A DNA stretch of 64,000 nt, taken from an uncultured Desulfatitalea sp. (GTDB taxonomy: Bacteria; Desulfobacterota; Desulfobacteria; Desulfobacterales; Desulfosarcinaceae). Below, in pieces: positions 29,490-39,493 of this stretch; the first letter of the stretch is position 1; every line of letters begins with the position of its first letter. The notes under the pieces were generated by a model, which was not told where the DNA came from, did no database searches, and saw only the letters and a program-made list of their open reading frames with translations. The stretch spans positions 1 to 64,000 of the forward strand of contig CALMNL010000008.1 in NCBI GenBank assembly GCA_937868765.1, written 5' to 3'. Position numbers and translations under genes: made by a program.

Positions 29490-31409
29490 TTATGATCTTC
29501 GCCCCGGCTTCAGCGACGTCTTGAGCGGCTCCATGCCGTTGTCCGGGTTGGGTTTGGTGAAATTGATGGTCAGGGAGTAGACGCCGTCGCGCAGCTTGGC
29601 CTGCATGGGGAATTCTCCCTTCTCGAACACCTTGAACATCGACTTGTTGGTGGCCAGCACGTCGGCGGTCAGGCCGCTCAGGCCGTGCTGCAGGGCGTGC
29701 TGGACCAGCATGCGGTAGAGGAAGGTGGCGATGCCTAGACCCTGGTAGGCTTCGTCGACGACGAAGGCCACTTCGGCGAACGGCCGGCGGTCCAGCCGGA
29801 CATAGCGCCCCTCGGCGATGATCTTCTCCTGGCCCGGATCGCCCACCAGACCGACGATGGAGAGCGCCGTGCGGTAGTCGATGTTGACGTAGGCCTGCAT
29901 CTCGGCATGGGGCATGGTCTTGATCGGGGCGAAGTAGCGGTAATAAATGGCTTCGTCCGAAAAACGGTAGAAGAGCCGGCGCATCTGCTCCTCGTCCGAC
30001 GGCTTCATGGCCCGGAAGTTCACGGTGACGCCGTTCTTGAAAGTATGGCGCGTGGCCAGCTCCTGGGGGTAGAAATGGGCGCTGTCGGCCAAAAAGACCT
30101 GGTCCTGGTAGAGAATGCGCGCCTCCTTGGCGGCCTTGACCAGTTCCGGCCGGTCTTCGGGATGGGCGATCTCGATGAGGGCCTGGGCCCGCTCGCGCAA
30201 GGTCCGGCCCCGCAGGTGGGCCGTGCCGTACTCGGTGGCGATGATGTCCATGGATTCGGGCTGGTTGAGCAGGTTGGGCATATCTTCCACCGAGAGGCGC
30301 ACGTTGGGCTGGCCCTTGAGGTTGCGGCTGGGCAGGGCCACGATGGTGTAGCCGCCATGGGAAATCTCGGCGCCGTTGAACAGATCGGCCAGCTGGCCCG
30401 GCCCGCTGGTGACATTGCCTTTGCCGATGGGCATGGCCACCCGGCCGGAGAGGTCCACCCGCCGGCCCGGCATGACCAGCACGAAGCGGGGGTTGCGGCC
30501 GATGTCTGTGGGACTGAAGACCCGGTCCACGCTCTGGAACTCCACCAGGGGGTTGCGGTCCAGCCAGCGGAACAGCTCGGGGCTGCCCAGGGCGAAGGCT
30601 GCCAGCGAGCGGCCGCGGAACAGGCCCTTGCGGCGGTTGCTCACCGCGCCGCTCTTCACCAGGTCCATGAGGGCATCGGTGAACGAGGGGGTGTGGATGC
30701 CCAGGTCGCGCTTGCCGGCCAGGTGCTTGGGCAGGGCCTCGAAGAGCGCGCCGATGCTGTAGGCCAGGCAGCTGCCGTTTTCGATCACCGAGGCCACATT
30801 GGCCGCCACCCGGTCGATGACCTCGTCGTAGGGCCAGCGGGTGAAATAGATGGGCCGGTCCTGGGAGCGCACCAGCAGGTCGAACTCCTCCACCGGCACG
30901 AAGGTGTCGCCGAAGGTGAACGGCACCTCGTCGTTGATCTCGCCCACCACCAGGTCGGCCTGCTCCATGGCCTGGCGGGCTACGTCCACCCCCACCCCCA
31001 GGCTGCAATAGCCGGCCTCGTTGGGCGGCGTGATCTGGATCATGGCCACATCGATGGGGATGTGCCCGGAGTTCATCATCTGGGGGATGGTGGAGAAACG
31101 GGACGGGATCAGGTCCACGTACCCGGCGGTGATGGCCTCGGAGGCCACCCAGCCGGCAAAGAAGGTCTTGAGCCGGTATTTGTGGGACTGCAGGGCCTGC
31201 AGGGAGATGGCGTCGCCCAGGCTGACCAGCTGCACCAGGGTCAGATCCTGGAGGTTGTAGGCCTTGGAGGCCATCAGGTGTTTAACCAGGGTGCGCGGTT
31301 CGGCCGTACCCGTGCCCAGGAAGATGTTCATGCCCGGCTCGATGCGCGCCAGGGCGACATCGGGGGTCACCAGACGCTTTTGCCAATCGGAAGCAGATAT
31401 TTGCGCCAT
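29490..31409 (-). CDS. Acetyl-CoA hydrolase/CoA-transferase fused to GNAT acetyltransferase domain
   Basis: 639 residues. Residues 1-430 are the acetyl-CoA hydrolase/4-hydroxybutyrate CoA-transferase (Cat1) family (NIFLGTGTAEPRTL, GLFRGRSLAAFALGS, ATEYGTAHLRGRTLRER). Residues about 455-620 form a GNAT domain (VAFVVDEAYQGLGIATFLY is the acetyl-CoA loop). In related proteins of Geobacter and Desulfobacteraceae the GNAT part may acetylate lysines to regulate the CoA enzyme, but this is inference. ATG 31409 has AAAGGA upstream. It would convert acetyl-CoA to acetate or swap CoA with an acid. Confidence 0.93.
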   Translation of the reverse strand: MAQISASDWQKRLVTPDVALARIEPGMNIFLGTGTAEPRTLVKHLMASKAYNLQDLTLVQLVSLGDAISLQALQSHKYRLKTFFAGWVASEAITAGYVDLIPSRFSTIPQMMNSGHIPIDVAMIQITPPNEAGYCSLGVGVDVARQAMEQADLVVGEINDEVPFTFGDTFVPVEEFDLLVRSQDRPIYFTRWPYDEVIDRVAANVASVIENGSCLAYSIGALFEALPKHLAGKRDLGIHTPSFTDALMDLVKSGAVSNRRKGLFRGRSLAAFALGSPELFRWLDRNPLVEFQSVDRVFSPTDIGRNPRFVLVMPGRRVDLSGRVAMPIGKGNVTSGPGQLADLFNGAEISHGGYTIVALPSRNLKGQPNVRLSVEDMPNLLNQPESMDIIATEYGTAHLRGRTLRERAQALIEIAHPEDRPELVKAAKEARILYQDQVFLADSAHFYPQELATRHTFKNGVTVNFRAMKPSDEEQMRRLFYRFSDEAIYYRYFAPIKTMPHAEMQAYVNIDYRTALSIVGLVGDPGQEKIIAEGRYVRLDRRPFAEVAFVVDEAYQGLGIATFLYRMLVQHALQHGLSGLTADVLATNKSMFKVFEKGEFPMQAKLRDGVYSLTINFTKPNPDNGMEPLKTSLKPGRRS

Positions 31410-31598
31410 GGGTAAATCCTTTGCGGCGTTCTTTTTTTTCGAAATTCGGAAGTGCATAGTAATAACTCGATGGAACGGTGTCCAGAACCGGTCCATCCGT
31501 ACGAGGGCCTCAGGCGCATCGCGGTTTGGGCCAAGCGTGCCGGATGGATAGAACACAAGCGCGTGGGGGTTTCAAGATATAATTGCAGCAAAAAATCC

Positions 31599-31628
31599 TT
31601 GACACCCGATGCCATTCCTCCTTATGTA
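31599..31628 (+). promoter_or_regulatory. Sigma-70-type promoter of the trp operon
   Basis: TTGACA at 31599-31604 (perfect -35) and TATGTA at 31623-31628 (weak -10) are separated by 18 bases. Transcription would begin about 31635, leaving a leader of about 235 bases that contains trpL and the attenuator. Confidence 0.6.
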
Positions 31629-31683
31629 GCCTGAACATCCATGGAAAGATCCAGGTATGATATCCGTCCGACACACGAATGAA

Positions 31684-31746
31684 ATGATTAAAGGCTGGTG
31701 GTGGCTGTGGCGCAAGCGCGTCCACGGGGCCTTGCCGACCGGCTGA
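31684..31746 (+). CDS. trpL: Tryptophan operon leader peptide
   Basis: A 20-codon frame beginning MIKGWWWLW. Four of its first nine residues are Trp (codons 5, 6, 7 and 9), followed by basic residues, and it ends with TGA at 31744-31746. It sits between the operon promoter and a strong terminator, 124 bases before trpE. Such Trp-rich leaders let a stalled ribosome sense charged tRNA-Trp. No strong ribosome-binding site is seen, which is the main weakness of the call. Confidence 0.8.
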   Translation: MIKGWWWLWRKRVHGALPTG

Positions 31747-31765
31747 AACGCTTCAATGGCAACCA

Positions 31766-31810
31766 AAAGGACCGTGGGCTGCGCAACGCTCACGGTCCTT
31801 TCTTTTTTTT
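31766..31810 (+). terminator. trp attenuator (leader terminator)
   Basis: AAAGGACCGTG at 31766-31776 pairs with CACGGTCCTTT at 31791-31801 and runs into nine pyrimidines, eight of them T. The alternative (antiterminator) pairing joins CCACGG at 31722-31727, inside trpL, to CCGTGG at 31772-31777 in the terminator's 5' arm. That gives the classic 1:2, 2:3, 3:4 competition. Confidence 0.85.
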
Positions 31811-31870
31811 GCTCCCGAGGGTCGTGGGCCGAATGCCGGCAACGACCCTTTTTTATAAAAAGGAGAGGCT

Positions 31871-33369
<1,499 letters not shown>

Positions 33370-33373
<4 letters not shown>

Positions 33374-33939
33374 TCCTGATGATCGATAACTACGATTCCT
33401 TTACCTATAACCTGGTGCAGTATATCGAAGAGATCGGCACCCCCGTGAAGGTGGTGCGCAACGATGCCCTGGACCTGGCCGGCATCGAGGCCCTGCATCC
33501 GACCGCCATCGTCATCTCCCCCGGTCCGGGCGGTCCCAGGGACGCCGGCATCTGCCTTTCCGCCATCCGGCACTTTTCCGGGCGGCTGCCCATCCTGGGG
33601 GTCTGTCTGGGCCATCAGTGCATCGCCGAAGCCTTCGGCGGCACCATCGTGGGCGCCCGGCGGCTGATGCACGGCAAGGTGTCGACCATCACCTGCGACG
33701 GCCAGGGAATCTTCGAGGGCGTCTCCAAGCCCTTCCAGGCCATGCGTTACCATTCGCTGGCCGTGGCGCGGGAGAGCCTGCCGGCCTGCCTGAAGATCAC
33801 CGCCGAAGCCGAAGACCAAGAGATCATGGGCATCCGCCATGTGGAACTCCGGACCGAAGGAATTCAGTTCCATCCCGAGTCGATCATGACGACGATCGGC
33901 AAAAGACTGCTTCGCAATTTCGTGAAGATGATTGGATAA
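33370..33939 (+). CDS. trpG: Anthranilate synthase component II (glutamine amidotransferase)
   Basis: 189 residues. Class I amidotransferase with LGVCLGHQCIAEAFGG (Cys nucleophile), GPGGPRDAG and the His-Glu pair in FHPESIMT. It supplies ammonia to TrpE. It is translationally coupled to trpE and separated from trpD by 17 bases. Without experimental data a shared role with aminodeoxychorismate synthesis (PabA) is possible, as in other bacteria with one amphibolic subunit. Confidence 0.96.
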
Positions 33940-33956
33940 GGATCAGGAGGCTTCCG

Positions 33957-34973
33957 ATGTTTAAGACCTATTTGAAACAGATCATCCAGCGCCGGAATTT
34001 GACCGCCGATCAGATGACCGACATGATGAACACCGTGTTCACCGGCCAGGCCACCGAGGCCCAGATCGGCGCCATGATGGCGGCCCTGGCCACCAAGGGC
34101 GAGACCTTCGAAGAGCTGGCCGGCGCGGCCCAGGCCATGCGCCGCAACGCCCGGCGCATCCAGGCCCTGGGGTCGCCGGTGATGGACACCTGCGGCACGG
34201 GCGGCGACGGGGCCCAGACCTTCAACATCTCGACCACCACGGCCTTCGTGGTGGCCGGCTGCGGCGTCACCGTGGCCAAGCACGGCAACCGGGCCGTGTC
34301 GAGCAAGTGCGGCAGCGCCGACGTGCTCGAGGCCCTGGGCGTCAAGCTCACCACCCCGCCCGAGATCGTGGAAGAGGCCGTGGCGGCCGTGGGCATCGGC
34401 TTTCTCTTCGCGCCGCTTTACCACAGCGCCATGAAGTACGCCGCCAAGCCGCGTCAGGAGCTGGGGGTGCGCTCGATCTTCAACATGCTGGGGCCGCTCA
34501 CCAATCCGGCCTCGGCCAACTGCCAGCTGCTGGGGGTCTTCGCCCCGCCGCTCACCGAGATGTTCGCCCAGGCCCTCAAGCTGCTCGGCGCCCAGTCGGC
34601 CATGGTGGTTCACGGCCATGACGGCCTGGACGAGATCAGTGTGTGCGCCCCCACCCGGGTGAGTGAACTCAAGGCCGGCGCCATCCGCACCTACGACATC
34701 GATCCCCGGCAGTACTTCGGCCGGCTGGCCGAGCCCGCCGAGCTGGCCGGCGGCGACGTGCAGCAGAACGCGGCCATCACCCGAGCGGTGCTCTCCGGTG
34801 AAAAAGGGGCCCGCCGGGAGGTGGTGCTGATCAATGCCGGGGCTGCCCTGGTGGCCGCCGGCAAGGCCGACAATCTGAAGAGCGGCATCGAAAAGGCAGC
34901 GGCGGCCATCGACAGCGGCAAGGCCCTGGAAAAGCTGGAGAAGCTGGCGGCCTACACCCAGGAAAACGGATGA
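33957..34973 (+). CDS. trpD: Anthranilate phosphoribosyltransferase
   Basis: 338 residues, normal length. PRPP-binding GTGGDG motif (DTCGTGGDGAQTFNIST), KHGNRAVSSKCGSADVLEALG and NPASANCQLLGVF are family signatures. It transfers ribose-5-phosphate from PRPP to anthranilate. ATG 33957 is behind AGGAGG. It precedes trpC by 16 bases. Confidence 0.97.
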   Translation: MFKTYLKQIIQRRNLTADQMTDMMNTVFTGQATEAQIGAMMAALATKGETFEELAGAAQAMRRNARRIQALGSPVMDTCGTGGDGAQTFNISTTTAFVVAGCGVTVAKHGNRAVSSKCGSADVLEALGVKLTTPPEIVEEAVAAVGIGFLFAPLYHSAMKYAAKPRQELGVRSIFNMLGPLTNPASANCQLLGVFAPPLTEMFAQALKLLGAQSAMVVHGHDGLDEISVCAPTRVSELKAGAIRTYDIDPRQYFGRLAEPAELAGGDVQQNAAITRAVLSGEKGARREVVLINAGAALVAAGKADNLKSGIEKAAAAIDSGKALEKLEKLAAYTQENG

Positions 34974-34989
34974 CAACAGCGGAGCCATC

Positions 34990-35796
34990 ATGACCATTCT
35001 GGATCGCATCGTTGCGGATAAAAGAGCAGAGGTGGCCCGGGCCGAGGCGATGACCCCCGCCGCCGAGTTGCGGGCGCGCGTCGCCGACATGCCCTGGACG
35101 GCGCGCGGGTTCGAAAAGCGGCTCTCCCGCCCAGGGCCGGGGGGCGTGAACATCATTGCCGAGGTCAAGCGCGCCTCGCCTTCCAAGGGCGATATTTGCC
35201 CGGGTCTGGACGCCGCCGCATGCGCCCGGCAGTACGAAGCCGGCGGTGCCGCGGCCGTTTCCGTGCTCACCGACGGCCCCTATTTCAAGGGCAGCCTGGC
35301 GGATCTGCAACAGGTGCGAGAGGCGGTCTCCCTGCCGGTGTTGCGCAAGGAGTTCATCATCAGTCCTTACCAGTTGTACGAAGCGCGGGCCGCGGGCGCC
35401 GACGCCGTGCTGCTCATCGTGCGCATCCTGTCTGCTCCCCAGCTTGCGGAGCTGCTCGACCTTTCCCGGCACCTGGGCATGGACGCCCTGGTGGAGATCC
35501 ACAGCCCCGAGGACTATGCCGCGGCCCATGTGGTCGGCAGCCGGCTGATCGGCATCAACAACCGCAACCTGGCCACCTTCGACACCAACCTCGCCACGGC
35601 CACGGGGCTGGCGGCCCTGATGGCGCCGGGCGAAACGGCGGTGGCGGCCAGCGGCATCAACAATCGCGGGGATATCGAGCGCACCCTGCAGGGCGGCGTC
35701 TTCAATTTTCTCATCGGCGAAAGCCTGGTGCGCGCCACGGACCGGGTGGCGTTTCTCAGGACCCTGATCCATGGCCATCCCCAAAAAGCGACTTGA
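34990..35796 (+). CDS. trpC: Indole-3-glycerol phosphate synthase
   Basis: 268 residues. IIAEVKRASPSKG, YEAGGAAAVSVLTDGPYFKGS, VLRKEFIISPYQLYEARAAG and GINNRNLATFDTNL are the family's catalytic TIM-barrel segments (Lys, Glu, Asn sites). It converts carboxyphenylamino-deoxyribulose phosphate to indole-3-glycerol phosphate. Separate from trpF, which follows after 52 bases. Confidence 0.97.
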   Translation: MTILDRIVADKRAEVARAEAMTPAAELRARVADMPWTARGFEKRLSRPGPGGVNIIAEVKRASPSKGDICPGLDAAACARQYEAGGAAAVSVLTDGPYFKGSLADLQQVREAVSLPVLRKEFIISPYQLYEARAAGADAVLLIVRILSAPQLAELLDLSRHLGMDALVEIHSPEDYAAAHVVGSRLIGINNRNLATFDTNLATATGLAALMAPGETAVAASGINNRGDIERTLQGGVFNFLIGESLVRATDRVAFLRTLIHGHPQKAT

Positions 35797-35848
35797 CGAA
35801 TGGGCCCATTCAGGATTTAACCCATTCTCCTGAAGGAAGACAGCGGCC

Positions 35849-36538
35849 ATGGATGACACAAAGCCCACCGCTCCCCAAATCAAGGTGTGCGGGTTGACGG
35901 TTCCCGAAGAGGCCGCGGCTTGTGCCGCCCTGGGCGCCGATGCCGTGGGGCTGGTTTTCTTCCCGCCCAGCCCGCGTCACGTGACGCTGGCGCAGGCGGC
36001 CCGCATCACGGCGCTCCTGCCGGAGCGCGTGCGCGCCGCCGGGGTCTTCGTGGATCCCGATCGGGGGTTTTTGGCCGAAGCCATCCGGGCAGGCCGGCTG
36101 CGCGTGGTGCAGTTGCACGGCCAGGAGCCGCCCGAACTGGCGGCCTGGATTCAGGATCGCTATGCGGTGACGGTGCTCAAGGCGCTCTTCATGACCAAAA
36201 AGCCCGCTCTGACCGCCGCGGTTGATTACCCGGTGCCGGCCTTCCTGGTGGAATGCGGCCAGGGGCCGTTGCCGGGCGGCAATGCCCTGCAATGGGATTG
36301 GGGCGCGGCCGCCGATTTCGCCCGCCGCCACCCCACCGTGCTGGCCGGCGGTCTGGATGCGGACAACGTGGCCCAGGCCATTGCCGCCGCCATGCCCCAG
36401 GCCGTGGATGCCAGCTCGGGGCTGGAGGCGGCACCGGGGCGCAAGGATTTGAAAAAAGTCGAACGATTCGTGGCGGCCGTGCGTGGCACGGCCGCGCTGT
36501 ACCGGGAACGAGCGCGGAAACTGAATCCGGTATTTTGA
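35849..36538 (+). CDS. trpF: Phosphoribosylanthranilate isomerase
   Basis: 229 residues. QIKVCGLTVPEEAAA starts the TIM barrel with the catalytic Cys, VGLVFFPPSPRHV and LAGGLDADNVAQAI and VDASSGLEAAPGRKD give the phosphate-binding loops and catalytic Asp. It isomerises N-(5-phosphoribosyl)anthranilate. trpB and trpA do not follow, so tryptophan synthase is encoded elsewhere. Confidence 0.96.
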   Translation: MDDTKPTAPQIKVCGLTVPEEAAACAALGADAVGLVFFPPSPRHVTLAQAARITALLPERVRAAGVFVDPDRGFLAEAIRAGRLRVVQLHGQEPPELAAWIQDRYAVTVLKALFMTKKPALTAAVDYPVPAFLVECGQGPLPGGNALQWDWGAAADFARRHPTVLAGGLDADNVAQAIAAAMPQAVDASSGLEAAPGRKDLKKVERFVAAVRGTAALYRERARKLNPVF

Positions 36539-36586
36539 TTTGAAGTAATCGCTTTAGCGCGTGGTATTTGCATTGAGGAGGCCCGT

Positions 36587-37090
36587 ATGTTGACCGAAAA
36601 CACCCTGGATATTCTGAAAGAGGCCATATTGCTGGAACGGCGGGGGCACGCGTTCTACCAGAAGATCGCCGATCATGCCCGCAACAACACGGTGCGCGAG
36701 TTCTTCCAGATCATGGCCGATGAAGAATTGCGGCACATCAAGATCCTGGAAGATCAATTCAAAGGCTACCAGAGGAACGCCCGCTTCGACGAGTTCGATG
36801 CGCAATCCATCCAGGAGCCCTCCATCGCCAACCTGGTGATCTCCGACGACCTCAAGGCCAAGATCGCCGCCGCCGGCTTCGAAGCGGCCGCCATTTCCGC
36901 GGCCATGTTCATGGAAGAGCAGGCCATCGCGCTCTATGGCGAGCGCGCCCGCCGCGGAGAAGATCCCCGGGAGCGCGCCCTCTACCGCTGGCTGGCCGAC
37001 TGGGAACACGGCCACCTGGTCTTCCTGGCCAAGCTGGACAAGGAGATCAAGGCCGGCATCTGGGAAGACAACCGCTTCTGGCCGATGTAA
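36587..37090 (+). CDS. Ferritin-like diiron protein (rubrerythrin-type)
   Basis: 167 residues of four-helix bundle. The diiron ligands fit EAILLERRGHAFYQ, ADEELRHIKIL, FMEEQAIALYGE and WEHGHLVFL (Glu and ExxH motifs). No C-terminal rubredoxin domain is present, so this is a sulerythrin- or ferritin-like protein. Probable role is peroxide handling or iron binding in an anaerobe, by family analogy. GGAGG precedes ATG 36587. The NUDIX gene begins two bases after its stop. Confidence 0.92.
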   Translation: MLTENTLDILKEAILLERRGHAFYQKIADHARNNTVREFFQIMADEELRHIKILEDQFKGYQRNARFDEFDAQSIQEPSIANLVISDDLKAKIAAAGFEAAAISAAMFMEEQAIALYGERARRGEDPRERALYRWLADWEHGHLVFLAKLDKEIKAGIWEDNRFWPM

Positions 37091-37092
37091 TC

Positions 37093-37539
37093 ATGACCCT
37101 TCCCAAATCCGCCTATCCCGACCACCCCCTGCTGGCCGTCGGCGCCGTGGTGATCCACCAGGGCCGCGTGTTGCTGGTGCGCCGACTGCGGCCGCCGGGA
37201 GAAGGGCAATGGGCTATTCCCGGCGGCAAGGTGGACCTGGGCGAGAACCTGGCCCAGGCCGCCGAGCGCGAAATCCTGGAAGAGACCGGCCTGACCATCG
37301 CCGCCGGCGAGCCGGTCTACACCTTCGAAGTGATCGATCGCGACGACGCCGGCCGGGTGCGCTATCACTACGTGATCATCGATCTGGCGGCCGAGTATCG
37401 GGGCGGCAAATTGCGGGCGGGCGATGACGCCGGCGACGCGCGCTGGGTGGCGCCCGAAGAACTCCCGGCCCTGGGGGTCTACCCGCGCACCCGGGAGCTG
37501 CTCGAGAAATTATTTGATTTCGGAAAAGCGCAAGATTGA
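37093..37539 (+). CDS. NUDIX hydrolase
   Basis: 148 residues. The NUDIX box is complete: GGKVDLGENLAQAAEREILE followed by ETG, giving the G-x5-E-x7-RE-x2-EE-x-G pattern. VGAVVIHQGRVLLVRR starts the fold. It hydrolyses a nucleoside diphosphate-linked substrate, possibly ADP-ribose (the C-terminal helix is like ADP-ribose pyrophosphatases) or a damaged nucleotide. It lies two bases after the ferritin-like gene, so they are translated together. Confidence 0.95.
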   Translation: MTLPKSAYPDHPLLAVGAVVIHQGRVLLVRRLRPPGEGQWAIPGGKVDLGENLAQAAEREILEETGLTIAAGEPVYTFEVIDRDDAGRVRYHYVIIDLAAEYRGGKLRAGDDAGDARWVAPEELPALGVYPRTRELLEKLFDFGKAQD

Positions 37540-37545
37540 ACGGTT

Positions 37546-38823
37546 CTATGCCGTTTTTTTACTTTCCGGCGTCGGCCGCAGGTACGCCCCCCAGTAGCTC
37601 ATGCCCACGAACACGGCCCCGCCGATGATGTTGCCGATGGTGACCGGCAGCAGGTTGTTCCACAGGCAGGCGAACCAGGTCAGGCTGTCGGCATCGTAGG
37701 CGGCCGGGCCGGCGATGCCGGCCCACTGGTGCAGCACCAGGGCCGCCGGGATGAAGTACATGTTGGCCACGCAGTGCTCGAAGCCGATGGCGACGAAGCC
37801 CATGATGGGGAAGAAGATGGCGAAGATCTTGCCGATGGTCTGGCGGGCGGCCAGGGCCATCCAGACGGCCAGGCACACCAGCCAGTTGCAGCCGATGCCG
37901 CGGGCCAGGGCTTCGGTGAAGCTCAGGTTCACCTTGGCGTAGCCGATGGCCACGGCGCCGGCGCCCAAGGCGCCGTTGGCGATCTTCCACAGGCCTGAGT
38001 AGTAAAACAGGGCCACCAGCAGCAGCGATCCGGCGAAGTTGGCGGCAAAGACAAGCAGCCAGCGCTGGCCCATGGTTTTGAGGGTGATCTCCCGGGACAT
38101 GACGCTGGAGACCATCAGGTTGTTGCCGGTGAACAGTTCGGCGCCGGCGATGACCACCAGCATCAGGCCGAGGCTGAAGGCCGAGCCCGCGACGATCTTG
38201 GTGACGCCCACGCCGGCCTTGGCCGCCAGGTCGAAGGTCACGCTGGTGGAGAGCAGGCCGCCGAAGCCGATGTAGGCCCCGGCCAGGATGCCCAGGACGC
38301 ACACGCTGAACCAGGGCGAGGTGGCCTTGCCCACGCCGATGGTCGAGGCCACGGTCTCGGCGATGGTTTTGGGGGCTTTGTCTTCCAGCGTCGGCACGGG
38401 GAACTGGAAGGATTTCATGACGCTTTCCAGGCGGCCGATGCTCTTCTTCTCCTGGAGCACCTTGTTGCGGGTGGCCTTCTGGACCGCTTCCAGGATCTCT
38501 TCGGGCGTGAAGGGCTTGGAGACGAAATCCATGGCGCCGCGCTTCATGGCGTCGGTGGCGCGGCCCACCGTGGGATAGCCGCTGATCATCACCACGGCCG
38601 ATTGCGGGCAGATGGCGTCGAGCCGTTCGACCACGTCCATGCCGTCGAACTCGGGCATCTGCCAGTCGCAGAGGATGACATCGAAGTTCTTCCGGGCGGC
38701 CAGCTCCAATCCTTCCCGGGGGCTGGCGGTGGTCACCACATCGTACTGTTCGGAGCTGAACACCCGGCGGCACGATTCCAGCACCACCGGATCGTCGTCG
38801 ATCACCAGCATGCGTTCCGCCAT
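37546..38823 (-). CDS. Response-regulator receiver fused to FNT (formate/nitrite-type) channel
   Basis: 425 residues in one uninterrupted frame with AAGGAGG before ATG 38823. Residues 1-120 form a complete receiver: acidic pocket D9-D11, phospho-acceptor D53 (VILCDWQMPE), and the KPFTPEE lysine. After a short linker, residues about 155-415 form an FNT-type channel with six hydrophobic segments: AGAELFTGNNLMVSSVM, the pore histidine motif FEHCVANMYF (about H350) and WNNLLPVTIGNIIGGA. FNT proteins pass formate, nitrite, hydrosulfide or acetate as pentamers. A phosphorylation-controlled channel is inferred. An in-frame ATG at 38418 with GGAAAG upstream could also make a 290-residue channel without the receiver. 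It is the last gene of the kinase-receiver cluster. Confidence 0.93.
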   Translation of the reverse strand: MAERMLVIDDDPVVLESCRRVFSSEQYDVVTTASPREGLELAARKNFDVILCDWQMPEFDGMDVVERLDAICPQSAVVMISGYPTVGRATDAMKRGAMDFVSKPFTPEEILEAVQKATRNKVLQEKKSIGRLESVMKSFQFPVPTLEDKAPKTIAETVASTIGVGKATSPWFSVCVLGILAGAYIGFGGLLSTSVTFDLAAKAGVGVTKIVAGSAFSLGLMLVVIAGAELFTGNNLMVSSVMSREITLKTMGQRWLLVFAANFAGSLLLVALFYYSGLWKIANGALGAGAVAIGYAKVNLSFTEALARGIGCNWLVCLAVWMALAARQTIGKIFAIFFPIMGFVAIGFEHCVANMYFIPAALVLHQWAGIAGPAAYDADSLTWFACLWNNLLPVTIGNIIGGAVFVGMSYWGAYLRPTPESKKTA

Positions 38824-38851
38824 AGGAAGCCTCCTTGTTTAAGGGTCCGGC

Positions 38852-39478
38852 TTACCAGATCTCCGCGCTCAGCCGCTGTTCCAGCCATTTGCGCTGCACG
38901 GGGCTCAATTTTCCTGCGTGCTGCTCGATCCAATGGATGTCGCCGGTGAGGATGGCCAGCTTTTCCGGACCGCTCAGGTTGAACTCGTCCAGGGCATCGG
39001 CGCCGAAACTGAGCATGTTGGAGACCAGGGCCGGGTCCTTGCCGGCCTGTTCCAGCACCCGCAGCACCTCGCCTTTGTGGAGCATGCCTTGTTCTTCCGG
39101 CGTCCGGGTGGCGGCCAGGTGCAGGGCCGACTTGACGGCGGCGGTCAACTCTTCGGGAGAGAAGGGCTTCTGCAAGTACTCCGCGGCGCCCAGCTTCATG
39201 GCCTGCACGGCAGTTTTGACGCTGCCGTAGCCGGTGATCATCACCACCGGCAGGGCCGGCTTGGCCCGTTTGATGTCGCGCAGCACCCGCATGCCACCGA
39301 TGTCGGGCATGCGCAGGTCGGTGAGCACGATGTCATAGGGGCGGCCCAGCGCCATGGAGAGGCCTTCGAGGCCGCTGGGGGCGGTTTCTACCTTGAAATT
39401 CTCTTCCTTGAGGATGCGGCTGACGCTGTCCAGCACGATCCGCTCGTCATCGATGACCAACGCTTTCATTTTTTCCAT
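38852..39478 (-). CDS. Response regulator with C-terminal small helical domain
   Basis: 208 residues. Receiver (1-120) with phospho-acceptor in DIVLTDLRMPDIGGM and lysine in QKPFSPEE. The C-terminal 85 residues are helical and end FNLSGPEKLAILTGDIHWIE, matching the end of the neighbouring regulator at 39494. They contain no helix-turn-helix DNA-binding domain that I recognise. The sequence recalls the helical LigA-type domains, but that is only a resemblance. AGGAGG lies before ATG 39478. 28 bases separate it from the REC-FNT gene. Confidence 0.9.
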   Translation of the reverse strand: MEKMKALVIDDERIVLDSVSRILKEENFKVETAPSGLEGLSMALGRPYDIVLTDLRMPDIGGMRVLRDIKRAKPALPVVMITGYGSVKTAVQAMKLGAAEYLQKPFSPEELTAAVKSALHLAATRTPEEQGMLHKGEVLRVLEQAGKDPALVSNMLSFGADALDEFNLSGPEKLAILTGDIHWIEQHAGKLSPVQRKWLEQRLSAEIW

Positions 39479-39493
39479 GGGGTCTGCCTCCTT

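Noticed and set aside
29907-31415. 502-residue frame on the plus strand
   Set aside because: Antisense to the acetyl-CoA hydrolase-GNAT gene, with His/Gly/Gln-rich composition and no motifs.
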